Notes: generated by a model not told the origin, from the letters alone. Shown: positions 25,887-34,002, counted from the first letter of the stretch. The stretch: DNA of 45,298 bases from Clostridia bacterium (GCA_029060025.1 JAIDUV010000033.1:1-45298); one strand, 5' to 3'. A program made the numbers and translations.

Positions 25887-26495
25887 TTAAAACAGTATTT
25901 TGCAAAGTATCATCGGCAATATCACAGTGCAAATAATTATGCAAACAGAGGTTATAATCGTCGTGATTAACGAGAATTTGAAAATACTTTTTAAGGTTGC
26001 GGGGCATCTGTCATTGCAGTAGAGATAGTGTGAATTGATATGAGATATAATCAGTACTATAGTAATGACATACATAGTATATATTATAAAATAAAATAAT
26101 ACCGCGTTGAGGATATTTATTACGATATTGTATTGCCAACTTCCTATAATGTTGACGGCAAGGCGGTAGGAAATAAATGTCACTACAAAATACATAAGCG
26201 CAAAAGCATATTTTTTGCGGTAAGTTATCATTGCGCAAAATGCGAACAGAATGTTAAATAATACATATTTGAGCGTGACTTTGAAATAACTGTATTCGCC
26301 TTGCAATAGCATTTGATAATAGTTATTGTGCGATAGTTGGTCTTGATAATTAAACACAATAAATATAGATATTGCAAAAATTGCGATATAAAGTCCAAAA
26401 AAAGTAATTAAGAATAGTTTGTTGTCTCTCAAGAAGTTTTTTATAAAAGGCGTAGCAACGCCCTTGTTGAGTTTAAATTTATTGTTTTTTGCCAT
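25887..26495 (-). CDS. Membrane protein of unknown function
   Basis: I do not recognise this 202-residue protein. It starts with a basic cytoplasmic segment (MAKNNKFKLNK...) and has about five to six hydrophobic helices (near 27-48, 72-92, 97-115, 120-150, 172-198), with few charged residues and no catalytic motif. Size and layout recall SpoIIM-like membrane proteins, but I see no defining motif, so this is only a suggestion. It is on the minus strand, convergent with rny, and 71 bases downstream of the Spo0A-domain gene on the same strand. The region is AT-rich. A minus-strand promoter at 26517-26545 would serve it separately. Confidence 0.7.
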   Translation of the reverse strand: MAKNNKFKLNKGVATPFIKNFLRDNKLFLITFFGLYIAIFAISIFIVFNYQDQLSHNNYYQMLLQGEYSYFKVTLKYVLFNILFAFCAMITYRKKYAFALMYFVVTFISYRLAVNIIGSWQYNIVINILNAVLFYFIIYTMYVITIVLIISHINSHYLYCNDRCPATLKSIFKFSLITTIITSVCIIICTVILPMILCKILF

Positions 26496-26516
26496 AACTT
26501 TGCCTTTTTTTGATTT

Positions 26517-26545
26517 ATATTAAATTTTATTTAGCATTTTGACAA
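26517..26545 (-). promoter_or_regulatory. Possible promoter for the minus-strand membrane protein gene
   Basis: Read on the minus strand: -35 TTGTCA (26545-26540), 17-base spacer, -10 TAATAT (26522-26517), 22 bases before the start codon. Confidence 0.45.
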
Positions 26546-26566
26546 TATATGACAAATATTTTAAAC

Positions 26567-26893
26567 TCAAGAAATTCTATCGCAAATATGCATTATCAAT
26601 TGTTTTGAAGTAGGTTTACCTTTATCAATATCTATAGTGTTGCCAAATTCTTTATACAAATCTTCTACGTCACCGTCCAACCAGGCTTTGGATATGCAGT
26701 TTTGTATATTTTTATCAATAGCGCTGACTGTTTTTCCGTATTTTTTTGCCAAAATCTCATAGCCATTGAGTTTTAGCGGCAAAATATTGCTTCCCAGAGT
26801 TTGCATCTTTACAAGGTCAAAAATATATTTATAGCCCGAGCATTTTGGGCGCAGTCCAATAGATAGCATATAAGAATAAATTTTTTGTTCCAT
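26567..26893 (-). CDS. Stand-alone Spo0A C-terminal (DNA-binding) domain protein
   Basis: The 108-residue protein matches the effector domain of the sporulation regulator Spo0A over its whole length: SIGLRPKCSGYKYI aligns with EIGVPAHIKGYxYL, then LG, EILAKKYGKTVSAIDKNIQN with DIAKKFNTTASRVERAIRH, SKAWLDGD with EVAWSRGN, and KGKPTSKQLI with KAKPTNSEFI (Spo0A sequence from memory). There is no receiver domain, and the upstream 110 bases cannot hold one. The recognition helix reads SAIDKNIQ where Spo0A has SRVERAIR, so the three arginines become Ala, Lys and Gln; an unchanged 0A-box specificity is unlikely. It is divergent from the carboxypeptidase gene at 27004. It could be an active small regulator or a remnant. 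Confidence 0.85.
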   Translation of the reverse strand: MEQKIYSYMLSIGLRPKCSGYKYIFDLVKMQTLGSNILPLKLNGYEILAKKYGKTVSAIDKNIQNCISKAWLDGDVEDLYKEFGNTIDIDKGKPTSKQLIMHICDRIS

Positions 26894-26921
26894 ATCTCAA
26901 TTTTATTACAAATCCAAGGCA

Positions 26922-26951
26922 ATTATATGTCTTATAATGTAATTTTGGCAT
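26922..26951 (-). promoter_or_regulatory. Possible promoter for the Spo0A-domain gene
   Basis: Read on the minus strand: -35 ATGCCA (26951-26946), 18-base spacer, -10 TATAAT (26927-26922). A plus-strand TATAAT at 26933-26938 lies beside it without a convincing -35 box, so the divergent promoters may overlap. Confidence 0.35.
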
Positions 26952-27003
26952 AAAAAATGTTTCTTGCGACACACTAGGGGAAAACAACGATTAGGAGTTT
27001 GAT

Positions 27004-28176
27004 ATGAAAAAGAAAATTTTATTCACAACTTTGCTTATGGCTTTGGCAATGCTTGTAGTTTTTCCAATGGGTATGAGCGCGAAAGCGTCGTGCGATACGG
27101 TGACTACCGGTGATTTGCCTTTACAGCCAAACGGCTTTGGAGAATGTTTGACAGAATATTATACAGGCGAGGTGCTTTATCAATATAATGCGGATGAAAA
27201 GCACGAGATTGCCAGTATGGTAAAAATTATGACGGCAAATCTGATTTTTGAAGCCATTGACGAGGGAAAAATCAGTTATGACGAAATGATTACCATTTCT
27301 CCCGAAGCAAGCGCAATGGGCGGTAGTCAAATGTTTTTGGACGCAGGAGCAAGTTATAGCGTCAATGATTTGCTCAAGGGCATTATCGTAGTATCTGCAA
27401 ACGACGCGTCTTACGCTATGGCGGAGCGCATAGCGGGAAGCGTAGACTCTTTTGTAAGTATGATGAACGAGAAGGCAAGTCAACTTGGAATGAACAATAC
27501 CAAGTTTGCCAACTGTACCGGACTTCCCAGCGAAAGCGAACAATATTCTACGGCAAGAGACGTCAATATTATGACTAGAAGTCTTATGAGCCACGATAAA
27601 TACTTTGAGTACGCCGGCGTATGGATGGAGGATTATCAACACCCATCGGGAAGAATTACTCAATTTGTCAATACCAACAAACTTATAAAGCAATACAGCG
27701 GTTGTAAGGGCGGTAAGACAGGTTATACGGACAAAGCGGGACACTGTCTGTCTGCGTGCGCTGAGCGTAACGGTATGAAAGTAGTTGCAACTATAGTCGG
27801 AGGCAGCGACAGTAAGTCGAGATTTAACCAAGTAAGGGCTATGTTTGACTATTCTTTTGCCAACTACGTCAATAAGATATTCTATAGAAAAGGTGACGTG
27901 TTGGGCTCTGTTCAGGTTAAGAAGTCGCCTATAAAGTCAATTGAGGTTGCTTGCGGAGAGGATATTACCAAATTTTCTAAGGTTGGAGCGTCGTCCGAGG
28001 AATTGCAAATAGTATTGCCTCAAGAGATTAAGGCGCCAATCAAGAAAGGAGACGTCGTAGGTAAGGCTGTCTATCAAATGGACGGACAGGAGCGCAGTGT
28101 GGATATAATTGCTATGCAGGATGCAAAGAAGAGCACTTTCCTTGACTTTATAAAAGACGTCACAGGCGAGTGGTAA
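27004..28176 (+). CDS. D-alanyl-D-alanine carboxypeptidase (PBP5/DacF type)
   Basis: Trims the terminal D-Ala of peptidoglycan stem peptides outside the membrane. The 390-residue protein has a signal peptide (about 1-28, ending at MSAKA), and the three S11 motifs S71-M-V-K74, S131-A-N133 and K238-T-G240, followed by the C-terminal beta domain. The usual SxxK context ASTTK reads ASMVK, still catalytically complete. There is no clear C-terminal amphipathic anchor; the end FLDFIKDVTGEW is short. AGGAG precedes ATG 27004. Its gene is divergent from the Spo0A-domain gene. A second, more distant paralogue lies at 31867. Confidence 0.93.
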   Translation: MKKKILFTTLLMALAMLVVFPMGMSAKASCDTVTTGDLPLQPNGFGECLTEYYTGEVLYQYNADEKHEIASMVKIMTANLIFEAIDEGKISYDEMITISPEASAMGGSQMFLDAGASYSVNDLLKGIIVVSANDASYAMAERIAGSVDSFVSMMNEKASQLGMNNTKFANCTGLPSESEQYSTARDVNIMTRSLMSHDKYFEYAGVWMEDYQHPSGRITQFVNTNKLIKQYSGCKGGKTGYTDKAGHCLSACAERNGMKVVATIVGGSDSKSRFNQVRAMFDYSFANYVNKIFYRKGDVLGSVQVKKSPIKSIEVACGEDITKFSKVGASSEELQIVLPQEIKAPIKKGDVVGKAVYQMDGQERSVDIIAMQDAKKSTFLDFIKDVTGEW

Positions 28177-28195
28177 AATAAAGATTGAGAAATAT

Positions 28196-28230
28196 AAAAA
28201 GGCGGAATTATATAGAATTCCGCCTTTTTA
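28196..28230 (+). terminator. Terminator after the first carboxypeptidase gene
   Basis: Fourteen-pair stem AAAAAGGCGGAATT / AATTCCGCCTTTTT with a six-base loop; strong on the + strand. Confidence 0.9.
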
Positions 28231-28281
28231 GATATATTTTTTCCGAGAATATAAAATCAATGTCAAAAATAAGGTATATTA

Positions 28282-28310
28282 TTGACTTGGAAGGGAATTT
28301 AAATTATAAT
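28282..28310 (+). promoter_or_regulatory. Promoter for the site-2 protease-scpA-scpB operon
   Basis: TTGACT (28282-28287), 17-base spacer, TATAAT (28305-28310). Confidence 0.75.
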
Positions 28311-28371
28311 ATATATGTAGAATTATGTTCAACGGTAAAACGTATTGCAGTTACCGTTAGTCGGAGAAGTG

Positions 28372-29124
28372 ATGGTATCTTTTATTCAAATGATCATAGG
28401 GGACAGTATTGTCAAAGCGCTAGGCTTTGGTATGGCGGTTTTGTGCGTTTTTGCGTATTTGATTGCTATGATTATCGCTATTATCGGTCACGAACTGTCG
28501 CACGGCTACGTTGCGCTTTGGAACGGAGACAAGACGGCTAAATTTATGGGTAGGCTTTCGCCCAACCCTGTCAAACACTTTGATTTGATTGGACTGGGTA
28601 TGATGCTGCTTATCGGCTTCGGTTGGGCAAAACCTGTGCCGATTGATCCCAGAAACTTCAAAAAATATAAAAAAGGTATGGTATTGACCGCTTTGGCGGG
28701 CGTAACGTACAACTTGATTTTGGCAATAATAAGTTCGCTTTGCTTGGCTATACTTATGAAAATCACTGGCGGAACGGTCAATATAGAAAGCGGTTGGGCT
28801 TACGTGATAATGTTCTTCTATTATCTATTCCAACTTTCTATTGCGTTCAACGTGGCGTTGATGGTATTCAACTTGTTGCCAATATATCCGTTGGATGGAT
28901 TTAGAGTCGTTGAGACGCTGACAAAGCCGGACAATAAATACGTCAATTTTATGTATAAGCACGGCGCGCAAGTAATGATTGCTTTCTTGCTTATATGCTT
29001 TGTATTGGGAAGATTTATTCCGCAAATAGACGTATTGTCTAATATTATACGTCTTGTGCGTAAATGCTTAGATTGGGTATTTACGGCTATATTCGGACTA
29101 CCGCAGGGGACGTTGTTGGGGTGA
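28372..29124 (+). CDS. Site-2 protease family membrane metallopeptidase (M50)
   Basis: Intramembrane zinc protease. The 250-residue protein has about five to six membrane helices, the zinc motif HELSH (40-44) in helix 1, and a C-terminal LLPIYPLDGF motif with the third ligand D175. There is no PDZ domain, so it belongs to the short FtsH-independent YwhC/Rip-like group; the substrate is unknown. ATG 28372 follows GGAGA (28363-28367); GTG 28369 directly before it is an alternative. It is followed by scpA three bases later, with the scpA ribosome site inside its 3' end, an arrangement common in Clostridia. Confidence 0.9.
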   Translation: MVSFIQMIIGDSIVKALGFGMAVLCVFAYLIAMIIAIIGHELSHGYVALWNGDKTAKFMGRLSPNPVKHFDLIGLGMMLLIGFGWAKPVPIDPRNFKKYKKGMVLTALAGVTYNLILAIISSLCLAILMKITGGTVNIESGWAYVIMFFYYLFQLSIAFNVALMVFNLLPIYPLDGFRVVETLTKPDNKYVNFMYKHGAQVMIAFLLICFVLGRFIPQIDVLSNIIRLVRKCLDWVFTAIFGLPQGTLLG

Positions 29125-29127
29125 GTT

Positions 29128-29943
29128 ATGGCAAACTTTTATGAAAAAAGCCATCCGGCAAATAACTTAATACTCAATATCCAAGATTTCAGCGGACCTA
29201 TTGAACTTTTGTACGAACTTATTATAAGAGACGGTAGGTATGACATCAAGACGTTTCCGTTGGCGCAAATAACGGATTCGTATATACGGCATATGGAACA
29301 AGTGGAAAAACTTGATATGGAAGAAGCGAGCGAATACATAGTAATTGCCGCAACTTTATTGGAAATCAAGTCAAGAGCGTGCTTGCCTGTAATCGAAGAA
29401 TATTTTGACGACGAATACGATGATTACGGAATAGACCCTGAAGAAGAGTTGAGACGTAAACTTTTGATGTTTGAGATGTTTAAAACTCAGGCGGCTAAAC
29501 TTAAAGAAAGAGAAACTTTAAATAAGTTTTATCGCAGACCTAAGTTTACAAATGCCGACGCTATAATCGTTGTCAACGACTTTTCTTTTGATAAGTTGAT
29601 TGAGGCGTACGGTAAATTGCTGCTTAGAATGACAGAGAAAGAACAGCGTCAAGCCGTAAAGAAAATTCAAAAGGATAGATTTACCGTAGCGGATAAGATT
29701 GAATACATATCAAAAGTGGTGATAGAAAAAAAATCAGTTGTATTCAACAAACTATTTGAAAAGGACATAACCAAGAGCGAGGTAATTACGACCTTCCAAG
29801 CGCTTTTGGAATTGATGAAAAAGCAGATTGTAACTGTTATGCAAAAGAATTTTGCCGACGATATATTGATTATGCTCAACGACAGCGTCGACCAAGAGAA
29901 TTTGGATATGCAACAATTGAAACAAACGGAGGAAACTTATTGA
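29128..29943 (+). CDS. scpA: Segregation and condensation protein ScpA
   Basis: Kleisin subunit that bridges Smc heads in the condensin complex. The 271-residue protein has the ScpA start FSGPIELLYELI, DIKTFPLAQITDSYI, the helix with ASEYIVIAATLLEIKSR, an acidic middle (EEYFDDEYDDYG), and a C-terminal winged helix with FQALLELMKK. Length is near the usual 250. It is followed by scpB after one base; GGAGG in its last codons is the scpB ribosome site. Confidence 0.95.
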   Translation: MANFYEKSHPANNLILNIQDFSGPIELLYELIIRDGRYDIKTFPLAQITDSYIRHMEQVEKLDMEEASEYIVIAATLLEIKSRACLPVIEEYFDDEYDDYGIDPEEELRRKLLMFEMFKTQAAKLKERETLNKFYRRPKFTNADAIIVVNDFSFDKLIEAYGKLLLRMTEKEQRQAVKKIQKDRFTVADKIEYISKVVIEKKSVVFNKLFEKDITKSEVITTFQALLELMKKQIVTVMQKNFADDILIMLNDSVDQENLDMQQLKQTEETY

Positions 29944-29944
29944 T

Positions 29945-30727
29945 ATGGAAAACTTATTTGAGACGGTCGAGGCGATATTGTTTTCAGCCGGAGTGCCATT
30001 AAAGAGAAGCGAAATACTCAACGGTCTCCCCGATGAAGTCAGTCGTAAGGAATTGAATGCTGTAATTGAAAAAATTGCGGAGAAATACAGCGGCGATAGC
30101 GGTATTGTATTGGAAATCTTCAACGATAAGTTGCAATTTGCATCTAATAGCAAGTACGGAGAGATTGTGAGTGATATGTTGCGTCCGATCAGAGAAAAGG
30201 AATTGTCGAAGACCGTGCTTGAAGTGCTTTCTATAATTGCATACCGTCAGCCTATCACAAGATCGGAAATTGAAGATTCAAGAGGCTCGGCAAGCGCAGA
30301 TTACGCGCTTGGAGTATTGCTCAAAGTTGATATGATAAAGACTTGCGGGTTTAAAGATGCGCCAGGTAAGCCTATTCTGTATGGCACGACTGACGAATTT
30401 TTAAAGAAATTCCAATTGAGAAGTCTTGACGAGTTGCCTGATTACGACGATATTATGCGCCGTCTTGTAGAGTTCAGTAACTACAACATACAAACAGACG
30501 GATTGTATAGAGAGCGTGTGATAGGAGATAAGTTTGAAGATGAAAACGACGAAGAACTCAATCAAATGATTGATATGAATGAAATTCCCGAGTTCTTGCA
30601 GGGTGAAGATTTGCAGACTGTCAAAGGAAACGGCGAGGAGTATATTGAAAGAGAAGTTGCCAGTGACGTGGACGACAGTGCTCAAGACTCTACTGACGAC
30701 GATGACGACGGCGATATTGTTACTTGA
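29945..30727 (+). CDS. scpB: Segregation and condensation protein ScpB
   Basis: Winged-helix partner of ScpA in Smc condensin. The 260-residue protein has the two winged helices, with VEAILFSAG at the start, LEVLSIIAYRQPITRSEIEDSRG in the middle and GRxxxPGKPILYGTT-like text (DAPGKPILYGTT) before FLKKFQL. An extra C-terminal tail of about 60 residues rich in Asp and Glu (DVDDSAQDSTDDDDDGD) exceeds the usual 190-200 residue length; the role of this acidic tail is unknown. A terminator follows. Confidence 0.95.
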   Translation: MENLFETVEAILFSAGVPLKRSEILNGLPDEVSRKELNAVIEKIAEKYSGDSGIVLEIFNDKLQFASNSKYGEIVSDMLRPIREKELSKTVLEVLSIIAYRQPITRSEIEDSRGSASADYALGVLLKVDMIKTCGFKDAPGKPILYGTTDEFLKKFQLRSLDELPDYDDIMRRLVEFSNYNIQTDGLYRERVIGDKFEDENDEELNQMIDMNEIPEFLQGEDLQTVKGNGEEYIEREVASDVDDSAQDSTDDDDDGDIVT

Positions 30728-30749
30728 TATCATAATATAATCGTGAGCG

Positions 30750-30783
30750 AAGATACGGCTTTTAAGGTCGTATCTTTTATTTT
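30750..30783 (+). terminator. Terminator after scpB
   Basis: Stem AAGATACG / CGTATCTT, extended by two wobble pairs and one C-G pair, around a five-base loop (30750-30776), followed by TTATTTTTT. Confidence 0.8.
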
Positions 30784-30814
30784 TTCAAATAAAACTTGTT
30801 ATATTGCGTAAAAT

Positions 30815-31426
30815 ATGGTTATGTGGTTGCTATATTTGGTTTTTGCAATGATTTTAATGCTTTATTGCATTATATTTTTGATAGCGTATGGCATAAAGTT
30901 TGTTTTTAGATTAGATTTAAACAATATGAGCGTGTGTTTTAAGTGCTATATTCTTGATTGGATAGAGGTGTTATGTATAAAGACGTTTGTATGTAACGGC
31001 GTATTTTATTATCAAATAAATAAAAAGCCTATTAAAACTGTTTCTGAAAACCGCGATACAGATATTAAAAAGCAAAATAAGCGCAGTAAGAAGAGTAAAC
31101 TTAAAATAGGCGCCTATATATCTAGGCTGTGGAGCAAACTGCCAAATATCAAGATAAGACGCTTAAGCATAAATTACGGCGCTTCATTTGAAGAAATTAA
31201 AGGCAGAGCATTGCTTGACGGCTGCGCGATGCTAATTTCAAATACTTTAATGGCTGTTAGTGGTGAAAAATTGAGATTGCAGGAATTTGAACTGCAAAAC
31301 ATAAGTCAGAAATCTAATCTAAATGGGGTAGACGTGGAGTGTGTGTTGGGGTTTTCTATAATTAAAATTGCTGCGTATGTTATTTATGCAATGACGGCTA
31401 AGAAAAAATATGAAGTTGCAATATAA
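30815..31426 (+). CDS. DUF2953-like membrane-anchored protein
   Basis: The 203-residue protein has one N-terminal membrane helix (about 4-28), a Lys-rich middle (about 70-100) and a C-terminal segment INYGASFEEIKGRALLDGCAMLISN resembling the end of DUF2953 proteins. The assignment rests mostly on position: in Clostridia a DUF2953 gene sits between scpB and gerW. No Shine-Dalgarno site is visible before ATG 30815, and TAAAAT lies at 30809-30814. ATG 30821 (MWLLYL) is seven bases after that box and is an alternative, possibly leaderless start. Function unknown. Confidence 0.6.
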   Translation: MVMWLLYLVFAMILMLYCIIFLIAYGIKFVFRLDLNNMSVCFKCYILDWIEVLCIKTFVCNGVFYYQINKKPIKTVSENRDTDIKKQNKRSKKSKLKIGAYISRLWSKLPNIKIRRLSINYGASFEEIKGRALLDGCAMLISNTLMAVSGEKLRLQEFELQNISQKSNLNGVDVECVLGFSIIKIAAYVIYAMTAKKKYEVAI

Positions 31427-31486
31427 AATAATTTTAAATATTTGCGCATAATAAACTTGACTTAACAAATTTAAGGAGTAATTTAT

Positions 31487-31867
31487 ATGGACAATATCGA
31501 CAATTCTTTGCAGGAAATTATGAACAGTACGTTGGACAATTTAAGAGGACTTGTTCAAAGCGAAGATATGATTTTTAAGCCCATCTATCTTGACGAAAAG
31601 ACGATGGCAATTCCTCTGACAAAGGTATCTGTAGGATTTGTCAGCGGAGGAGGCGGCGGACAGACAAGAGAAGGTCAGCCTATAAAAAGTGACAAACTTC
31701 AACCTTACGCAGGTGGTGGCGGTGGAGGTATTTCAATGTCTCCAATGGGATTTTTAGTGTTTTATGACAATGAGCCGGTGCTTGTAAAGGTAGATGAAAA
31801 AAGTAGTTCCGACAAGTGGAAAGACTTGATTTCTGCGACAGTAAATTTAGTAAAGGATAAAAAGTAA
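31487..31867 (+). CDS. gerW: GerW/YtfJ-family sporulation protein
   Basis: In B. subtilis GerW (YtfJ) is a spore protein needed for germination in some conditions. The 126-residue protein has the family features: helix MNSTLDNLRGLV, IPLTKVSVGFVSGGGGG, a second Gly run AGGGGGGISMSPMGFLV and VKVDEKSS near the end. Length is normal. AAGGAG precedes ATG 31487. Its stop shares one base with the next start (TAATG), so it is coupled to the carboxypeptidase gene. GerW-like proteins also occur in non-sporulating Clostridia, so it does not prove sporulation. Confidence 0.92.
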   Translation: MDNIDNSLQEIMNSTLDNLRGLVQSEDMIFKPIYLDEKTMAIPLTKVSVGFVSGGGGGQTREGQPIKSDKLQPYAGGGGGGISMSPMGFLVFYDNEPVLVKVDEKSSSDKWKDLISATVNLVKDKK

Positions 31868-33210
31868 TGGGTAAATATTTCTCAATTAAAAGTGTTTTTA
31901 AAATTATATTTATAATTATAGCAATAATATTGACAAGTTATATAATATTTAGTTTTTCAGATGCGTTAAATATAACTAATGATAATTATGTATCAAATTC
32001 GGGCTTAGACAACTCAAATTGGCAAAACAATGCGCTGGGAGATAGGGATTTTAATCAAAACAGCGCTAAAGGCGGCAAAGCAGGCGAAGAGGTATCTTAT
32101 ATCAACAAGTCTTCGGCAATGGCTGTCGTAGAAGCGTCTACTATGAGAGTGCTTGTCGAGCATAATAAAGACGTTAGATTGGAGATGGCAAGTACGACTA
32201 AGATTATGACTGCGCTCGTCGTAATAGAGAATGATGACTTGGATAAAGAGTTTACTATACCGGACGAGGCGGTTGGAGTCGAAGGCTCTTCTATCTATTT
32301 GAAGAGTAAAGAAATATGGACAATTCGGGACTTGCTATACGGGCTTATGTTGAGAAGCGGTAACGATGCGGCAACTGCTTTGGCAATTTCGACAGGCGGA
32401 AGTGTCGAACATTTTGTGGAAATGATGAACGACAGAGTAAAGCAATTGGGATTGACAAACACTCACTTTGAAAATCCTCACGGACTGCACTCTGACGAGC
32501 ATTATACTTCGGCTTATGATTTAGCAATAATATCTGCGGTTGCTATGCAAAATCCAATATTTAAAGAGGTTGCCGGTTGCAAAATGTATACCGTGCAGGC
32601 AAATTCAAGTCACCCGACATATTATTTTGCCAACAAAAATAAGATGCTGGGTATTTATGACGGCGCAAACGGTATTAAGACCGGGTATACTAAGGATTCG
32701 GGACGTTGTCTAGTCACTGCTGCCGAGCGTAACGGTATGCAATTGATAGGCGTAGTGCTCAACGTCTACGATCACTATAATGCCAGCGCAATAAATTTTG
32801 ATAAAGCATTTGAAAATTACTTGCCGGTGTCTATTGGAAAGAAGGGAGATACTCTCGAAACGCTAAATATTGAGGAAAAAAATTATAATCTTGCATTGCA
32901 AAACGATCTTGTTTTGCCTCTCAAAGAGGGGGAAATCGTCGGTATTAAGTGCTGTTTTGAGATAAACGAAGATTTGCAAGCGCCGTTAAATGCAAATTCT
33001 ATTATAGGAAAAATGCTGTTTTATGACGATAATCGTTTGCTTTTTAGCGCAAATATTGTTAATATGGAAGCAATTGACGATTTAGGAGTATTGCGCAAAC
33101 TTTCCGCTTATTCGGGAGAAATGCGTATAAGCGTAGAAAATGGAGAGATTAAACAAATATTTAGCGTCGACGGGAGCGGCGTCACGGCGTGGAGCAGACA
33201 AACTCATTGA
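31867..33210 (+). CDS. dacB: D-alanyl-D-alanine carboxypeptidase 2 (DacB/DacF type), overlapping rluB
   Basis: The 447-residue protein has an N-terminal membrane segment (about 10-32), an Asn-rich linker (about 35-75), and S11 peptidase motifs S109-T-T-K112, S164-G-N166 and K271-T-G273, followed by the C-terminal beta domain. It should act on peptidoglycan outside the membrane, held by the N-terminal helix; no amphipathic C-terminal anchor is seen. Its last 24 codons (33140-33210) run in a different frame over the start of rluB. In Bacillus and many Clostridia the equivalent gene dacB is followed by spmA-spmB and then rluB, so the symbol rests on synteny. The tail after about residue 410 may be out-of-frame extension. 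Confidence 0.92.
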   Translation: MGKYFSIKSVFKIIFIIIAIILTSYIIFSFSDALNITNDNYVSNSGLDNSNWQNNALGDRDFNQNSAKGGKAGEEVSYINKSSAMAVVEASTMRVLVEHNKDVRLEMASTTKIMTALVVIENDDLDKEFTIPDEAVGVEGSSIYLKSKEIWTIRDLLYGLMLRSGNDAATALAISTGGSVEHFVEMMNDRVKQLGLTNTHFENPHGLHSDEHYTSAYDLAIISAVAMQNPIFKEVAGCKMYTVQANSSHPTYYFANKNKMLGIYDGANGIKTGYTKDSGRCLVTAAERNGMQLIGVVLNVYDHYNASAINFDKAFENYLPVSIGKKGDTLETLNIEEKNYNLALQNDLVLPLKEGEIVGIKCCFEINEDLQAPLNANSIIGKMLFYDDNRLLFSANIVNMEAIDDLGVLRKLSAYSGEMRISVENGEIKQIFSVDGSGVTAWSRQTH

Positions 33211-33853
33211 GGAAGGTCGAGTAAAAGTCAACGGTAAAGTTGTCAAAGAACTTGGTTCCTCGATAAATGAAAAAAACGATACCGTTATGGTTGACGATAA
33301 GATTGTTAAGCCTGTAAATGATTACGCATATATACTATTTTATAAGCCAAAGGGTTGTATTACTACGGTGAGTGACGATAAAGGCAGAAAGACGATATAT
33401 GATTATCTGCAAGATCTCAACGTGCCGCATCTGATACCGGTGGGAAGATTGGACTACGATACCGAAGGTATGCTCATTATGACCAATGACGGAGATCTTG
33501 CCTATAAGTTGACGCACCCCAGTTATGAAATACCAAAGACGTATCTTGTCAAAGTTGACGGCGAAATGCCCGAGCATAAACTTGCTCAATTGCGAAAGGG
33601 CGTGCTCGTGGACGGCGAAAAGACAAAGAGATGTAAGGTAAAGTTGCTTGAATACAAAGACGGCGAATCTAAATTGCAGGTGACGATTACCGAAGGTAAA
33701 AACCGTCAGATAAGAAAGATGTTTGAGGCTGTCGAAAGAGAGGTAAAGTTCCTCAAAAGAATAGCGGTAGGCGAATTAAGGCTGGGCGGTCTGCCAAGAG
33801 GCGGATACAGATATCTCAACGACGACGAAATATATTATCTCAAAAATATGTGA
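33140..33853 (+). CDS. rluB: 23S rRNA pseudouridine synthase RluB
   Basis: Makes pseudouridine in 23S rRNA helix 89 region by family assignment. The 237-residue protein starts with an S4 RNA-binding domain (MERLNKYLASTGAASRRGAD...), followed by the RsuA-family catalytic domain with GRLDYDTEG (102-110, catalytic D105), KTYLVKVDG, and EGKNRQIRKMFEAV. The S4 motif requires ATG 33140, so the 71-base overlap with the preceding carboxypeptidase gene is real if the sequence is right. No good Shine-Dalgarno site precedes this ATG; translation probably depends on coupling to the upstream gene. A terminator follows. Confidence 0.93.
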   Translation: MERLNKYLASTGAASRRGADKLIEEGRVKVNGKVVKELGSSINEKNDTVMVDDKIVKPVNDYAYILFYKPKGCITTVSDDKGRKTIYDYLQDLNVPHLIPVGRLDYDTEGMLIMTNDGDLAYKLTHPSYEIPKTYLVKVDGEMPEHKLAQLRKGVLVDGEKTKRCKVKLLEYKDGESKLQVTITEGKNRQIRKMFEAVEREVKFLKRIAVGELRLGGLPRGGYRYLNDDEIYYLKNM

Positions 33854-33861
33854 TAAAGAAG

Positions 33862-33886
33862 CGCTTTGCAATAGCAAGGCGTTTTT
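33862..33886 (+). terminator. Terminator after rluB
   Basis: Eight-pair stem CGCTTTGC / GCAAGGCG with an AATA loop (one G-T pair), followed by TTTTT. Confidence 0.8.
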
Positions 33887-33973
33887 ATATTAGTAAATAC
33901 TATTACTTTTCTTTATATCTATAATTATTATAATATTTTATCAAATTAAATTAGATTTTCTTTGTTAAATTAC

Positions 33974-34002
33974 TTGCAAAAAATCTCGAATGACAATATA
34001 AT
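33974..34002 (+). promoter_or_regulatory. Promoter for the decarboxylase/sodium-pump operon
   Basis: TTGCAA (33974-33979), 17-base spacer, TATAAT (33997-34002). It gives a leader of about 95 bases. Confidence 0.7.

Noticed and set aside
28185..28541. Plus-strand reading frame of 118 codons before the site-2 protease
   Set aside because: It runs through a strong terminator and a consensus promoter and overlaps the protease gene in another frame; the product is Arg/Tyr-rich with no domain.
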